From: JAJZVS01 sp963708095
Lineage (GTDB): Bacteria > Pseudomonadota > Alphaproteobacteria > Acetobacterales > Acetobacteraceae
Length of the DNA: 64,000 nt
Direction of reading: 5' to 3'
Assembly (NCBI GenBank): GCA_963708095.1
Contig: OY970182.1
Location: forward strand, 2,170,001 to 2,234,000
Part shown: positions 51,421-59,525 of the stretch, in pieces
Position numbering within the stretch: the first letter of the stretch is position 1
Layout of the letters: every line of letters starts with the position of its first letter
The notes under the pieces: generated by a model
The model's input: only the letters and a program-made list of their open reading frames with translations
The model's database searches: none
What the model was told of the DNA's origin: nothing
Made by a program: the position numbers and the translations under genes

Positions 51421-52737
51421 ATGGGCGAGCGGAAACGGATCGGACTGCGCGACGTGCGCGCCCTGCAACCAGGGCAGACGGTCTGGGACTCGGCGGTGGC
51501 GGGCTTCGGCGCGCGGCGCCAGACGGGCGACGCGGTGGCCTATGTGGTGCTCTACCGCACCGCCGAGGGCCGGTCGCGCTGGCAGACGATCGGGCGCCAC
51601 GGTGCACCCTGGACGCCGGATCAGGCCCGCGAGAAAGCCCGGCGCATCCTCGGCGACGTCGCGAAGGGTGCCGATCCCTCGGCGGAAAAGCAGGCGAAGC
51701 GCAAGGCCGTGACGGTCGCCGACCTTTGCGACCAGTACCATGCCGACGCCGTGGCCGGCCGCGTCCTGGTTCGGGGAGGCAAACCGAAGAAGCCCGGAAC
51801 GCTCGCCTTCGACCGGGGGGCGATCGACGGGCATATCAAACCGCTGCTTGGCCGGCTGGCGGTGGCCGCCGTGACCAAGCAGGACGTTGAACGGTTCATG
51901 CATGCGGTCGCGGCTGGCGAGACCGCGCAGACCCGCAAGACCAAGCCGCGCGGCATCTCCAAAGTGCGCGGCGGCCGGGGGATTGCTACTCGGCTGGTCG
52001 GGCTTGTCGGGGCGATCTTCACCTATGCGATCGACCATCACATGCGGACGGACAACCCGGCGCATCGGGTGCGGAAATTCGCTGAGAATCGGCGCGAGCG
52101 GCGGTTGACCGGGGCCGAATATGCTGCACTCGGCGCGCGGCTGCGGCAGGCCGGGGAAACCATCTGGCCGGCGGCGGTGGCCTGTATGCGGTTCCTCGTC
52201 CTGACCGGCTGGCGCAGCGGCGAGGCGGTGGCGCTGCGCTGGCAGGACGTGGACCTGGCACGCCGCACCGCGATCCTGCCCGACACCAAGACCGGCCGTT
52301 CCGTGCGCCCGCTGTCGCACGCTGCTTGCGACCTGCTGCGCACGCTGCCCCGGCTGGGCGACGGGGCGCTGGTGTTTCCGGCCAGCCGCGGCGACGGGCT
52401 GATGCTCGGCTTCAAGAAATTCGCCCGCCGGATCATCGCCCTGGCCGAGCAGCCGGCGGACGGCCCCGCGGACGTGCCGGCGCGCGTTCTCCCGCCGGAC
52501 GTGACCCCGCACGTGCTGCGCCATTCCTTCGCCAGCCTCGCCGCCGACCTCGGCTATTCGGAGCCGACCATCGGCGCGCTGATCGGACACAAGGGCGGGG
52601 GGATCACCGCCCGCTACATGCACGCCGCCGACGCTGTGCTGCTCGCCGCGGCGGACGCGGTGGCGCGGCGGACTGCGGAGCTGATGGGAATGACAGCGCC
52701 GAGTGCTGCTGTGGTTGAATTTCGAGGCGCGGCATGA
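51421..52737 (+). CDS. Phage-type tyrosine integrase
   Basis: 438 aa. The N-terminal arm-binding domain (LRDVRALQPGQTVWDSAVAG) and core-binding domain (about 95-205) are followed by the catalytic domain with Arg in LTGWRSGEAVALRW, His-x-x-Arg in PHVLRHSFASLAADLGYSE, His in LIGHKGG and Tyr in TARYMHA. This is a P4/DUF4102-like integrase of the kind that uses tRNA 3' ends, in agreement with the tRNA-Val fragment just upstream. ATG 51421 is the first start; its stop overlaps the next gene (ATGA). Confidence 0.94.
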   Translation: MGERKRIGLRDVRALQPGQTVWDSAVAGFGARRQTGDAVAYVVLYRTAEGRSRWQTIGRHGAPWTPDQAREKARRILGDVAKGADPSAEKQAKRKAVTVADLCDQYHADAVAGRVLVRGGKPKKPGTLAFDRGAIDGHIKPLLGRLAVAAVTKQDVERFMHAVAAGETAQTRKTKPRGISKVRGGRGIATRLVGLVGAIFTYAIDHHMRTDNPAHRVRKFAENRRERRLTGAEYAALGARLRQAGETIWPAAVACMRFLVLTGWRSGEAVALRWQDVDLARRTAILPDTKTGRSVRPLSHAACDLLRTLPRLGDGALVFPASRGDGLMLGFKKFARRIIALAEQPADGPADVPARVLPPDVTPHVLRHSFASLAADLGYSEPTIGALIGHKGGGITARYMHAADAVLLAAADAVARRTAELMGMTAPSAAVVEFRGAA

Positions 52738-53378
52738 GCGCCGGCGCTGGGGGAGACGACACGCCGGGGGACCCCGTTCTTCGACGCTTCCACGATCTGC
52801 TCGTGAACACGCAAAACCCCGTCTATGCGTGGCTCGCCATTGAGTACTTGTTCCAGGGAAACGACGGTATGTCGCGGGATTGGCCCATCGACAAGGAATT
52901 CAGGATGCCAGGGTGGATCGCGGCATATTTGCAGCAGGCAGCCGGCCAGCTCTCCATGCTATCCGCAGGCGTTGATTATCGCATCGAGGTGGCGCCCCCC
53001 GATTTCGAGCATTGTTCTACACCCGCCGAGGCAATGAATTCGCCCGAGTTCCGTCAAAGCGTCGAGGCGGCCCGGATCGAACCCGTCGAAGCGATGAAGG
53101 CCGTGCCGGCGGCACTCGGCCTCACTAGGACCGGGTGGAACGCCTTCGCGTCCTTCCTGGCGACGACTGATAAAATGCAGCAATTCCGCGCCTATGAAGC
53201 GATGAAAGCGAACGGCATAGCGGGGAAGGTTGCGATCGCTGCGATCGGGGAGGGGATTGGAGTCACGGACCCTGCTCATATTCACGGCCGGATCAGGGAA
53301 GGCAGACAACTCGCAGACGACGGACAGGTGGGGAATCCGCCCCATGTGGATTCCCCATCGGGGAACTGCCCCCCTTAG
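52734..53378 (+). CDS. Hypothetical protein of the integrated element
   Basis: 214 aa, not recognised. It overlaps the integrase stop by four bases and is therefore translated with it. Middle region PGWIAAYLQQAAGQLSMLSA and a helical GLTRTGWNAFASFLATTDKM; no catalytic motif or membrane segment. The last codons run through two inverted copies of a GGGGAATCC motif (VGNPPHVDSPSGNCPP), so the C-terminus overlaps a presumed binding-site cluster. Confidence 0.7.
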   Translation: MSAGAGGDDTPGDPVLRRFHDLLVNTQNPVYAWLAIEYLFQGNDGMSRDWPIDKEFRMPGWIAAYLQQAAGQLSMLSAGVDYRIEVAPPDFEHCSTPAEAMNSPEFRQSVEAARIEPVEAMKAVPAALGLTRTGWNAFASFLATTDKMQQFRAYEAMKANGIAGKVAIAAIGEGIGVTDPAHIHGRIREGRQLADDGQVGNPPHVDSPSGNCPP

Positions 53379-53421
53379 ATTCCCCACTTCATTTCTGTTC
53401 CATTCCGAGAAGAAGGGGAAT
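53330..53421. repeat. Cluster of five GGGGAAT/ATTCCCC motifs
   Basis: Copies at 53330 (GGGGAATCC), 53348-53356 (GGATTCCCC, inverted, giving a perfect 9-bp dyad), 53360 (GGGGAACT), 53378-53385 (GATTCCCC, inverted) and 53415-53421 (GGGGAAT). Spacing is 18-37 bases. They lie between the integrase-linked gene and the excisionase-like gene, where regulator operators or integrase arm sites would be expected. Confidence 0.6.
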
Positions 53422-53441
53422 AGCTGGACGGCCACCGCAAC

Positions 53442-53457
53442 GCGCGCTTATGCGCGC
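53442..53457 (+). promoter_or_regulatory. GCGCGC-TTAT-GCGCGC hairpin before the excisionase-like gene
   Basis: A perfect 6-bp GC stem with a TTAT loop, 17 bases before ATG 53475. It could limit translation of that gene or be a protein site; TGCGCG is also the core of the iteron array at 57.2 kb. Confidence 0.4.
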
Positions 53458-53474
53458 AATCTAAGGGTGGCCAG

Positions 53475-53774
53475 ATGCCCGACCTTGATCCGTCCGACAC
53501 CACTTCCCTTACAACCGGCGTCGTCTCATTCATCCCGACCGATGCCGACGCGCTTCTGACGCGCGAGCAAGCCGCGAACGCGCTGACCGCCTCCGGCTAT
53601 CCGGTGCGCCCCGCCACGCTCGCGACGAAGGCAACGCGCGGGGGCGGGCCGCCCTTCTCGAAATTTGGGCCGAGGGCACTTTACCGATGGGGCGATGCTT
53701 TGGCGTGGGGGAGGAGCAAGCTCACGCCCCCGCGGTGCAGCACCTCCGAACCAGAACAGCAGCACGCAGCCTAG
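53475..53774 (+). CDS. Excisionase-like helix-turn-helix protein
   Basis: 99 aa. Residues 28-75 read LLTREQAANALTASGYPVRP, then ATLATKATRGGGPPFSKFGP and RALYRWGDALAW. The pattern of an HTH that selects a column (LTREQAA...L) followed by a wing with GGGPPFSKFG and R-x-LYRWGDAL-x-W is that of AlpA/excisionase-type proteins in integrated elements. It probably directs excision with the integrase and may repress its own promoter. ATG 53475 is used; the C-terminus is Pro/Glu/Gln-rich. Confidence 0.7.
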   Translation: MPDLDPSDTTSLTTGVVSFIPTDADALLTREQAANALTASGYPVRPATLATKATRGGGPPFSKFGPRALYRWGDALAWGRSKLTPPRCSTSEPEQQHAA

Positions 53775-53891
53775 TCCCCACCCTCGGCGCTGTATCGCCA
53801 AGAGCGGGGACGGCTTCAATTCGCAGGGACAGCGGGTTGATACCCTACACGTATGGCGGTTGCAAGCGCGCTCTTTACAGGAGCGCCACAC

Positions 53892-54206
53892 ATGGCACCC
53901 CCGAAAATCCTAGAGTTTCGCCCCCTGGCGAAAAACAGCCTGATCGGTTTCGCTAAGGTCGAGTTTCCGAGCGGCCTTATCATCTCCGACGTGACTATCC
54001 TGACAGGCGAGCGCGGCCCGTATGCGATGCCACCCTCCAAACCGATGGTCGGGCGTGACGGAACCGTGATGAAAGGCGATGACGGGAAGGTGAAGTACTC
54101 GCCGATCATCGAGTTTGCATCGAAGGAAATCCGCACCCGCTGGCCGGATGCGGTGATCGCGGCGATGAAGGTTGCGCATCCGGAGGTGTTCACCGATGCG
54201 CAGTGA
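53892..54206 (+). CDS. SpoVG-like small protein
   Basis: 104 aa. NSLIGFAKVEFPSGLIISDV, TILTGERGPYAMPPSKPM, then SPIIEFASKEIRTRWPDAVI resembles the SpoVG fold (a beta-sheet A-F-A-x-V-x-F plus the PxK/PI-x-F-x-x-x-E-x-R segment). Such proteins bind nucleic acids; in phages they sit by replication genes. AGGAG precedes ATG 53892. Its stop overlaps the next gene. The identification is by pattern only. Confidence 0.55.
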   Translation: MAPPKILEFRPLAKNSLIGFAKVEFPSGLIISDVTILTGERGPYAMPPSKPMVGRDGTVMKGDDGKVKYSPIIEFASKEIRTRWPDAVIAAMKVAHPEVFTDAQ

Positions 54207-55026
54207 ACCCACCGTCATCACGTCCCCGGCGTACGCCTTGGCCCAGAACCGGATCGAGGCTGATCGCATTGCCGTCGCGCAGGCGGCAGAGGCCAGAGAA
54301 CGCGCCGGCGCGTTCGATTACTCCGCGCTGGACAATGAAATAGCGACGGAGGCTCGGCAGGTTGCCGACCGCCTTCGGAATCGGATCCGCACTTTCACGT
54401 ACGAAACGGGCAAAGACCTTATCGCGATGAAGGAGAAGATGCCGCACGGCGCCTTCGGCCCATGGATCGAGGCCGAGTTCCAGATGGGCGAGAGGACGGC
54501 GCAGAACTACATGAACGCGGCGCGCCTGGTGGAAGGCAAATCCGAAAAAATTGCGCTTTTGCCACCCTCGGCCGTGTATGCACTGGCAGCGCCGTCTACG
54601 CCGCCGGAAGTGGTGCAGGAAGTGCTGTCCGAGATCGAGCGCGGCGCCGTCCCCAAGGTGGCGGATATCCGTGAGCGTATCGCCGGCGTGACGAAGGCCC
54701 GGAAGGCGGCGGAGAACGCCAAGACCGCCGAACAGATCAAGCGCGAGAAAGAAAATGAAAAGCGCCGCCGCGCGGCCGATGCCGCGCGGGAGCGCAAATT
54801 CAGGGAGGAGCAGGAGTTGAACGAGACTCAGCGGAACGATAGAGCAAAGAAAGCCGCGACCTTCCTCGTGGCACAGTTGCGGGCGGAGGGGGCGTTGAAG
54901 CTGATCGAGCTGATGCGCGGGACCGACTGGCATAGGGTAGAACGACACTTCACCCGCGGCGGATACATGGGCAGCGAACTGCCTATCGCCGAGATCGAGG
55001 CGGCGTTCCCCGCAGCCGCACAATGA
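54196..55026 (+). CDS. DUF3102 family protein
   Basis: 276 aa. The central part RLRNRIRTFTYETGKDLIAM, then PHGAFGPWIEAEFQMGERTA and QNYMNAARLVEGKSEKIALL fits DUF3102, found in phages and plasmids near replication or partition genes. A long charged helix follows (about 160-225, AEQIKREKENEKRRRAADAA), probably a coiled coil. ATG 54196 is preceded by GGAGGTG and overlaps the previous gene by 11 bases. The end overlaps the primase gene (ATGA). A DNA-binding or replication-accessory role is an inference from position. Confidence 0.75.
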   Translation: MRSEPTVITSPAYALAQNRIEADRIAVAQAAEARERAGAFDYSALDNEIATEARQVADRLRNRIRTFTYETGKDLIAMKEKMPHGAFGPWIEAEFQMGERTAQNYMNAARLVEGKSEKIALLPPSAVYALAAPSTPPEVVQEVLSEIERGAVPKVADIRERIAGVTKARKAAENAKTAEQIKREKENEKRRRAADAARERKFREEQELNETQRNDRAKKAATFLVAQLRAEGALKLIELMRGTDWHRVERHFTRGGYMGSELPIAEIEAAFPAAAQ

Positions 55027-55895
55027 CCGCCGCCGCCGCGTCGGGAAGCGCCCCCCCGTCCATCAACCCGCCGTCCGCCGCAGAAGCCGCCCGCCTGGCG
55101 CAGAACCTCGCCCGCAACCTCGGGTGGCCCGTGTTTCCGTGCGGCTGGCAGACGAAGCGCCCGAGCCGCCCGAAGGCCGAAGGTGGCACCGGCTACAAGG
55201 ATGCCACCACCGACCCGGACGGGATCGCTGAGTTATGGCGCCGGTGGCCGGGGGCGCTGATCGGCGTCCCGACGGGACCGCTGTCCGGCATCTCCGTTCT
55301 GGACGTTGACGTGAAGCACGACGCGGCCCGCGCATGGTGGATCACGAACGAAATCCGCCTGCCGACCACGCGCACCTATCGCACCCGAGGCGGTGGCCTG
55401 CATCTCGTATTCCGCCATGCGGAGGGCGTGCGCAACGTCGAAGGGCGTCCAATCCAGGGCGTCGATGTTCGCGGGGAGGGTGGCTACATCATCTTCTGGT
55501 TTGCCGCTGGTTGCGAATGCGTAGACCACGCTCCGCCCGCAGCGTGGCCGCATTGGCTGACCCCTCTATTCTGGCCGCCGGCCCAGCCGAGGCAGGAACA
55601 GGCAAAGGTGCGCCACAGTGGCGCACCTCTGGCCGATCGGCTGGAACGCATCAAAACCCGCGCCATCGACCTCGTGCGCAGCGCGCAGGAAGGCCAGCGC
55701 CACGACCGCCTGCGCAGCTCGGCCCGGCTGCTCGGCGGAATCCAGCGTGCCGCCGGGTTCAATGACAACGAGGCTATCCGCTGGCTTGTGGAGGCGCTGC
55801 CGGCCGATGCTGACATTCCGAAATCCGAAGATACCGCCGCCTGGGGACTCGCCGCAGGGCGCGCACTCCCGATTGAGACGGGGGCGGCGCGCTGA
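55023..55895 (+). CDS. Bifunctional DNA primase/polymerase (Prim-Pol)
   Basis: 290 aa. Archaeo-eukaryotic-type primase domain as in PF09250: NLGWPVFPCGWQTKRPSRPK, GTGYKDATTDPDGIAELW, the metal-binding Asp pair in ISVLDVDVKHDAAR, TRGGGLHLVFRHAEG with the His, and QGVDVRGEGGYIIF. A C-terminal helical region (about 200-285) may bind the helicase. Prim-Pol enzymes start DNA chains in phages, plasmids and satellites. Overlaps both neighbours; the helicase starts in its stop codon region. Confidence 0.9.
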   Translation: MTAAAASGSAPPSINPPSAAEAARLAQNLARNLGWPVFPCGWQTKRPSRPKAEGGTGYKDATTDPDGIAELWRRWPGALIGVPTGPLSGISVLDVDVKHDAARAWWITNEIRLPTTRTYRTRGGGLHLVFRHAEGVRNVEGRPIQGVDVRGEGGYIIFWFAAGCECVDHAPPAAWPHWLTPLFWPPAQPRQEQAKVRHSGAPLADRLERIKTRAIDLVRSAQEGQRHDRLRSSARLLGGIQRAAGFNDNEAIRWLVEALPADADIPKSEDTAAWGLAAGRALPIETGAAR

Positions 55896-57109
55896 TGGAC
55901 GCCACCGATAGCGCCGACCGCCGCAGTTGGGTGCCACCGCCGAGCGAGGAATATCAGGCCGCGCACCCGGGCTGGGATAAGCCGCCCGAGGCCGACATCC
56001 CCGACGAACCGCTCCCCGGCCTCGCCGATCTGCTGTCAATCGACGCATGGACGACGCGGCCGATGCCGCCGCCGGACCGGCTGCTAGGCGATCTGGTTAC
56101 GACCACGACCCGCGTCTTCCTGGTCGGCCGCACCGGCCTCGGCAAGACGCTGGTCGGCCTCGGCATGGCGCTCGGCATGGCGACCGGAGAGGGCTTTCTA
56201 CACTGGCGCGCCGGCCGCGCCGCGCGGGTGCTCTATCTGGACGGCGAAATGCCGGGCGAGCTGATCCGCCAGCGGGCAATCGACGCCCTGCGGCGAGCGG
56301 ATATCAAGTCTTGCCCGGGCTTGTTCATCTTCGGCCGCGACCTGGAGGACGAAATCAAGGTCCGGTTCCCCACCATCGGCGAGATGCCGCCCCTCAATAC
56401 CGAGGCAGGCCACAACTGGCTGCTCGCCCTTATCGCGGGTCTCGGCGGCGTGGACGTGCTGGTGCTGGATAATGTCATGTCGCTCCTGGAGGGAATCCAG
56501 AAGGAAGAAGAAGCCTGGTCGGGGGCGCTCCCGCTGGTGCAGCGCCTGACCGGCAAGCGCATCGGGCAAATCTGGCTCGATCACACGGGCCACAACCAGG
56601 ACCGCCAGTACGGCAGCAGCACAAAGGCGTGGCGCTTCGATGCAGTCGGGGTGATGACCCCGCTCCCTGCCGACCAGAAGGGCAAGCATGAGGTGGCATT
56701 CGGCCTGTCGTTCGAGGCGCCCGGCAAAGCCCGGCGGCGGACACCAGACAACTGGGCCGATTTCGAGACCGTCACGGTCCGGCTGGCGGACGACCGCTGG
56801 GCCTCGCAACCCAGCGGGGACAGCGGGGGCACCACGGCCAAGGTGGCGCCGTCCAGGGTGCCCTTCTACGACGCGCTGGTGGCGGCCATCACCACCACCG
56901 CCGGCCGCACGACTGGCACGACAACGGTGTTCGACTGGCAGGCGGCATGCCAGCGGAAGGGGCTGATCGAGCCGGCAGCCGAGGGCGAAGGCCACGCGCA
57001 GCGCAGCGCCCGGTTCACAGCCTTCCGAAAGGCGAAATCAGACCTCATCGCCGCTCTGTGGGTGGCAATCGACGGCGAGATCGTCACCGACCTCAAAGGC
57101 CGGTGGTGA
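55895..57109 (+). CDS. RepA/DnaB-type AAA ATPase (replicative helicase)
   Basis: 404 aa RecA-fold ATPase. Walker A GRTGLGKT (78-85), VLYLDGEMPGELIRQRA (the glutamate motif of RepA-like helicases), Walker B VDVLVLDNV and a sensor-like IWLDHTGHNQDRQYGSST. A C-terminal winged region follows (about 320-400: VPFYDALVAAITTTAGRTTG). The family includes the hexameric RSF1010 RepA and many phage helicases. Directly follows the primase, and the iteron array begins 24 bases after the stop, giving a complete initiation module. Confidence 0.9.
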   Translation: MDATDSADRRSWVPPPSEEYQAAHPGWDKPPEADIPDEPLPGLADLLSIDAWTTRPMPPPDRLLGDLVTTTTRVFLVGRTGLGKTLVGLGMALGMATGEGFLHWRAGRAARVLYLDGEMPGELIRQRAIDALRRADIKSCPGLFIFGRDLEDEIKVRFPTIGEMPPLNTEAGHNWLLALIAGLGGVDVLVLDNVMSLLEGIQKEEEAWSGALPLVQRLTGKRIGQIWLDHTGHNQDRQYGSSTKAWRFDAVGVMTPLPADQKGKHEVAFGLSFEAPGKARRRTPDNWADFETVTVRLADDRWASQPSGDSGGTTAKVAPSRVPFYDALVAAITTTAGRTTGTTTVFDWQAACQRKGLIEPAAEGEGHAQRSARFTAFRKAKSDLIAALWVAIDGEIVTDLKGRW

Positions 57110-57132
57110 TGACTTCCACTGCCCCCCGACCG

Positions 57133-57275
57133 GCACGCGCAACTCGCAGACTTATAGGAGTTTGCGCGTGCCTGCGCGTTAGCGCGCAAGTGGTGCTGCG
57201 CGTGGCTGCGCGTGCCCTGCGCGTGGCTGCGCGTGCCATTTCTGCGCGTGCCCTGCGCGTGTGGGGGCACGCGCA
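57133..57275. repeat. Iteron-like array (TGCGCGTG), candidate replication origin
   Basis: Eight direct copies of TGCGCGTG (one ending GTT) start at 57163, 57173, 57197, 57207, 57218, 57228, 57243 and 57254. Most spacings are 10 or 11 bases, one helical turn. Two inverted copies (CACGCGCA) flank the array at 57133-57140 and 57268-57275. The array lies between the helicase gene and a small gene and is not coding. Multiple in-phase sites next to primase and helicase genes are what origins of small replicons look like. Confidence 0.65.
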
Positions 57276-57332
57276 GGTGCAGAACTGCCCCTCCGCGCGG
57301 CAGCCGTTCGCCTGTTGCCGCTGGCACCACTC

Positions 57333-57602
57333 ATGACCGACATCGCGACCATCACCTTCCGCGTGACATCGCTGCGCCGCCTCCACGACGACGGCCGCAT
57401 CGTGGCGTTGGCAGAGGTGACCGTTGACCTCGATGGCATCCCGCTGGTGCTGCATGGATTGCAGATCGTTCGGGTGTTGCATGGGTTGGAATGCCGCATG
57501 CCGCACTACCGGACGCCAACAGGCGCGTGGGCACCAGCCGTCACCCTGCCGGAAGAACTCGGCGGCGCGATCGGCCGCGAAGTCCTGGACGCGCTGGAAT
57601 GA
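57333..57602 (+). CDS. Second SpoVG-like small protein
   Basis: 89 aa: TFRVTSLRRLHDDGRIVALA, then VTVDLDGIPLVLHGLQIVRV and CRMPHYRTPTGAWAPAVTLP. Like the 53892 protein it looks like a SpoVG-type small beta domain, here with the GI-x-LVLHG-x-x-I strand. The ATG at 57333 is the first in frame after the iterons; no strong SD is seen. Function unknown; identification is a resemblance, not a firm family call. Confidence 0.55.
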   Translation: MTDIATITFRVTSLRRLHDDGRIVALAEVTVDLDGIPLVLHGLQIVRVLHGLECRMPHYRTPTGAWAPAVTLPEELGGAIGREVLDALE

Positions 57603-57755
57603 CCCCACCACCACACCCCCCCGCGAGCCATCCCATGGGACCCGTCCCATTTTGGGTCCTTCCGGGGAGCCACCCCCCATCGCGGGAATTGCGCGCCTCG
57701 ATGCGTCACCAGCCACAGGTCTCAAAAAGTGGGTAACACCGAAAGGATTGCAGAA

Positions 57756-58352
57756 ATGAAGGTCAGCCAAGCCGAGTTCGCGCGTATGATGCGCGTCAGC
57801 CGAAAGACGGTCACAAAGTGGAAGGGCGCAGACCGCATCCTGATGGATGGCGACCTTGTTGACGTGGAAAGGTCGCGGGATCGGCTGCTGCGCTACACCT
57901 CCTCCAGCTCAAAAGCGTATCAGGGCGCCGTTACCCTGGCGGATAAACCGGAGGCGCAGGTAACGGATCGCGCGGTATATGCGGACGGTGCTGAGTACGA
58001 CGAGTTCACGAATCTCCCGCCCGAAGTGCTGACGGCATCGGTGGCGATTGGGAGTGGCGCGTCCGAGATGGCGCTGCTGCTCGCGCGCCATCGGATGCCG
58101 ATACCCCAAGTGCGGCAAATGGTCGGCGAGTGGGTCGCCGTGCAACGTGCTGGCTGGGTCGGCGGCCCGGGGCTGCCGTCGCCGGTCAGCGACTGTTGGC
58201 CAGAAGCGCCAATCGGCTTTGTCGATTGGTATGAGCACCCGCTATTCCTGGGCGATCCTCTCTCGCCCTGCGACTGGGCAGAGATAGTGGCCGAGACCGC
58301 CGCGCTCCCGCCGCTTCGCGAGGCGAAGGGAGGGCAGTCGGATGCTCGGTGA
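57756..58352 (+). CDS. HTH protein resembling the N-terminal part of small terminase (Nu1-like)
   Basis: 198 aa. An N-terminal HTH (MKVSQAEFARMMRVSRKTVT, then KWKGADRILMDGDLVDVERS) is of the type found at the start of phage Nu1 packaging subunits. The rest (about 60-198) is not recognised (YEHPLFLGDPLSPCDWAEIV near the end). ATG 57756 has AAAGGA upstream; a GTG at 57729 is possible. The next gene, overlapping by 11 bases, looks like the second half of a small terminase, so the two may form one functional unit. Confidence 0.55.
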   Translation: MKVSQAEFARMMRVSRKTVTKWKGADRILMDGDLVDVERSRDRLLRYTSSSSKAYQGAVTLADKPEAQVTDRAVYADGAEYDEFTNLPPEVLTASVAIGSGASEMALLLARHRMPIPQVRQMVGEWVAVQRAGWVGGPGLPSPVSDCWPEAPIGFVDWYEHPLFLGDPLSPCDWAEIVAETAALPPLREAKGGQSDAR

Positions 58353-59076
58353 CCGCATCCCCCCACCGCCCCGTGCGAGCCGCGCTGCCGCCGCCTGGCG
58401 GGCGCTGCACCCCACGCCGACCGCCGCCGCGGAGGCCATCCCCGAACCATCGCTGGCCGAGGCGCAGCGCAAGCGGGAGATCGCCCTCGCCCGCCTCCGG
58501 CAGCGCGAGCTGCGGACCCGGCTGGGGCAGGTAGTGCCACGCGCCGAGGCCGAGGCGGTGTGGACGCAGATCCGGGAGCACGCCCGCGACCGGCTCCTCC
58601 GCCTGCCGGCGGAGATGGCGCCCAACGTGGCGCGGTGCGGCACGCTGGCGGATATCCGGGGGGCCGTCCGAGATGCCACCTATGAGGCCCTGACCGACCT
58701 CGCCAGCACCCAATGCGTCGGCGATCCGGCACGCGAACCAACGCCTGAACCGCCTGTATCGGACGAGGCGACGAAGCTACAGGCGGAGACCGCCAAGGTG
58801 TCCGCGATCGGCCGTCTCCACCAACTCGACGTGGACATTGCGGACGGCGTGTTCGTGGCGATCCGGTCCTTCATGGCGGCGGGCGGCTCGGCGTTTGCCA
58901 ATGCTCGCCAACGGCTGCTGGCGCTGGAGACATTGACGCCGCGCCTGCTGGGATTGGACCGCGCTGCGGCCGAGGATGTCATCCGCGCCGCGGTGGACGA
59001 TGCGCTGCGCGAGCTGCCGCCGCGCGTGCGGCTGGATGGTGACGCGCCTGGCGCCCTCCAGGTTCACGGCGGATGA
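58342..59076 (+). CDS. Small terminase subunit-like protein (Nu1 C-terminal type)
   Basis: 244 aa. The segment EAQRKREIALARLRQRELRT, then RLGQVVPRAEAEAVWTQIRE and HARDRLLRLPAEMAPNVARC follows the pattern of the oligomerising helical part of Nu1/DUF1441-type small terminases (a K-R-E-x-A-L-x-x-LR...G-x-VV-x-x-x-E...AR-x-RLL-x-LP-x-x-AP). The last 100 residues are another helical region with RLDGDAPGA. It would recognise element DNA for packaging. No large terminase gene follows in the window, which is unusual. Starts inside the end of the previous gene. Confidence 0.55.
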   Translation: MLGDRIPPPPRASRAAAAWRALHPTPTAAAEAIPEPSLAEAQRKREIALARLRQRELRTRLGQVVPRAEAEAVWTQIREHARDRLLRLPAEMAPNVARCGTLADIRGAVRDATYEALTDLASTQCVGDPAREPTPEPPVSDEATKLQAETAKVSAIGRLHQLDVDIADGVFVAIRSFMAAGGSAFANARQRLLALETLTPRLLGLDRAAAEDVIRAAVDDALRELPPRVRLDGDAPGALQVHGG

Positions 59077-59453
59077 GCGGCATCGACATGGACACCGAAC
59101 GCATGGCCCGCCTCGCGTCATTGGCGAACGAAAATGCCGCTGCGCTGCTGCGCCACGCCCCGCAATCCGCCGCCGACTTGCTATGGTTGTCGGGTTTCTT
59201 GCAGGGACACGTCGCCACTGCGCCGCTGCTCGCGCCGCCGCCGGAACGGAAGCCCCGATGCCGTCTGCTGCTGCCGGCGGAAAAGCGCACCGCCGAGGAG
59301 CGTGCCGCCACCGCGATGCTCGACCTCGCCGAGGCCTGGCCGGCGGATCAGCCTCCGCCGAGCATGCGTAAGACCTGGCTCCGGATGAAGACTCTCGGCA
59401 TCCCCCGCCGCATCATCGCTACCGCGTACGCGAAGCAATGGCCGCTCTCCTGA
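59073..59453 (+). CDS. Hypothetical phage-element protein
   Basis: 126 aa, not recognised, start overlapping the previous stop (ATGA). Helical N-terminus (RLASLANENAAALLRHAPQS), a Pro-rich middle, then KRTAEERAATAMLDLAEAWP and a basic end GIPRRIIATAYAKQWPLS. No membrane segment. Confidence 0.6.
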   Translation: MSGIDMDTERMARLASLANENAAALLRHAPQSAADLLWLSGFLQGHVATAPLLAPPPERKPRCRLLLPAEKRTAEERAATAMLDLAEAWPADQPPPSMRKTWLRMKTLGIPRRIIATAYAKQWPLS

Positions 59454-59525
59454 CTGCGCCAATAGATGCATTGGCGCACCATCGGCGCAGATGACGGCGC
59501 AGGCACGCACCATTATGTTCTGCAT

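Noticed and set aside
57133..57275. CRISPR array
   Set aside because: Repeats are only 8-9 bases with 2-16-base gaps and no unique spacers or cas genes; the pattern is that of iterons.
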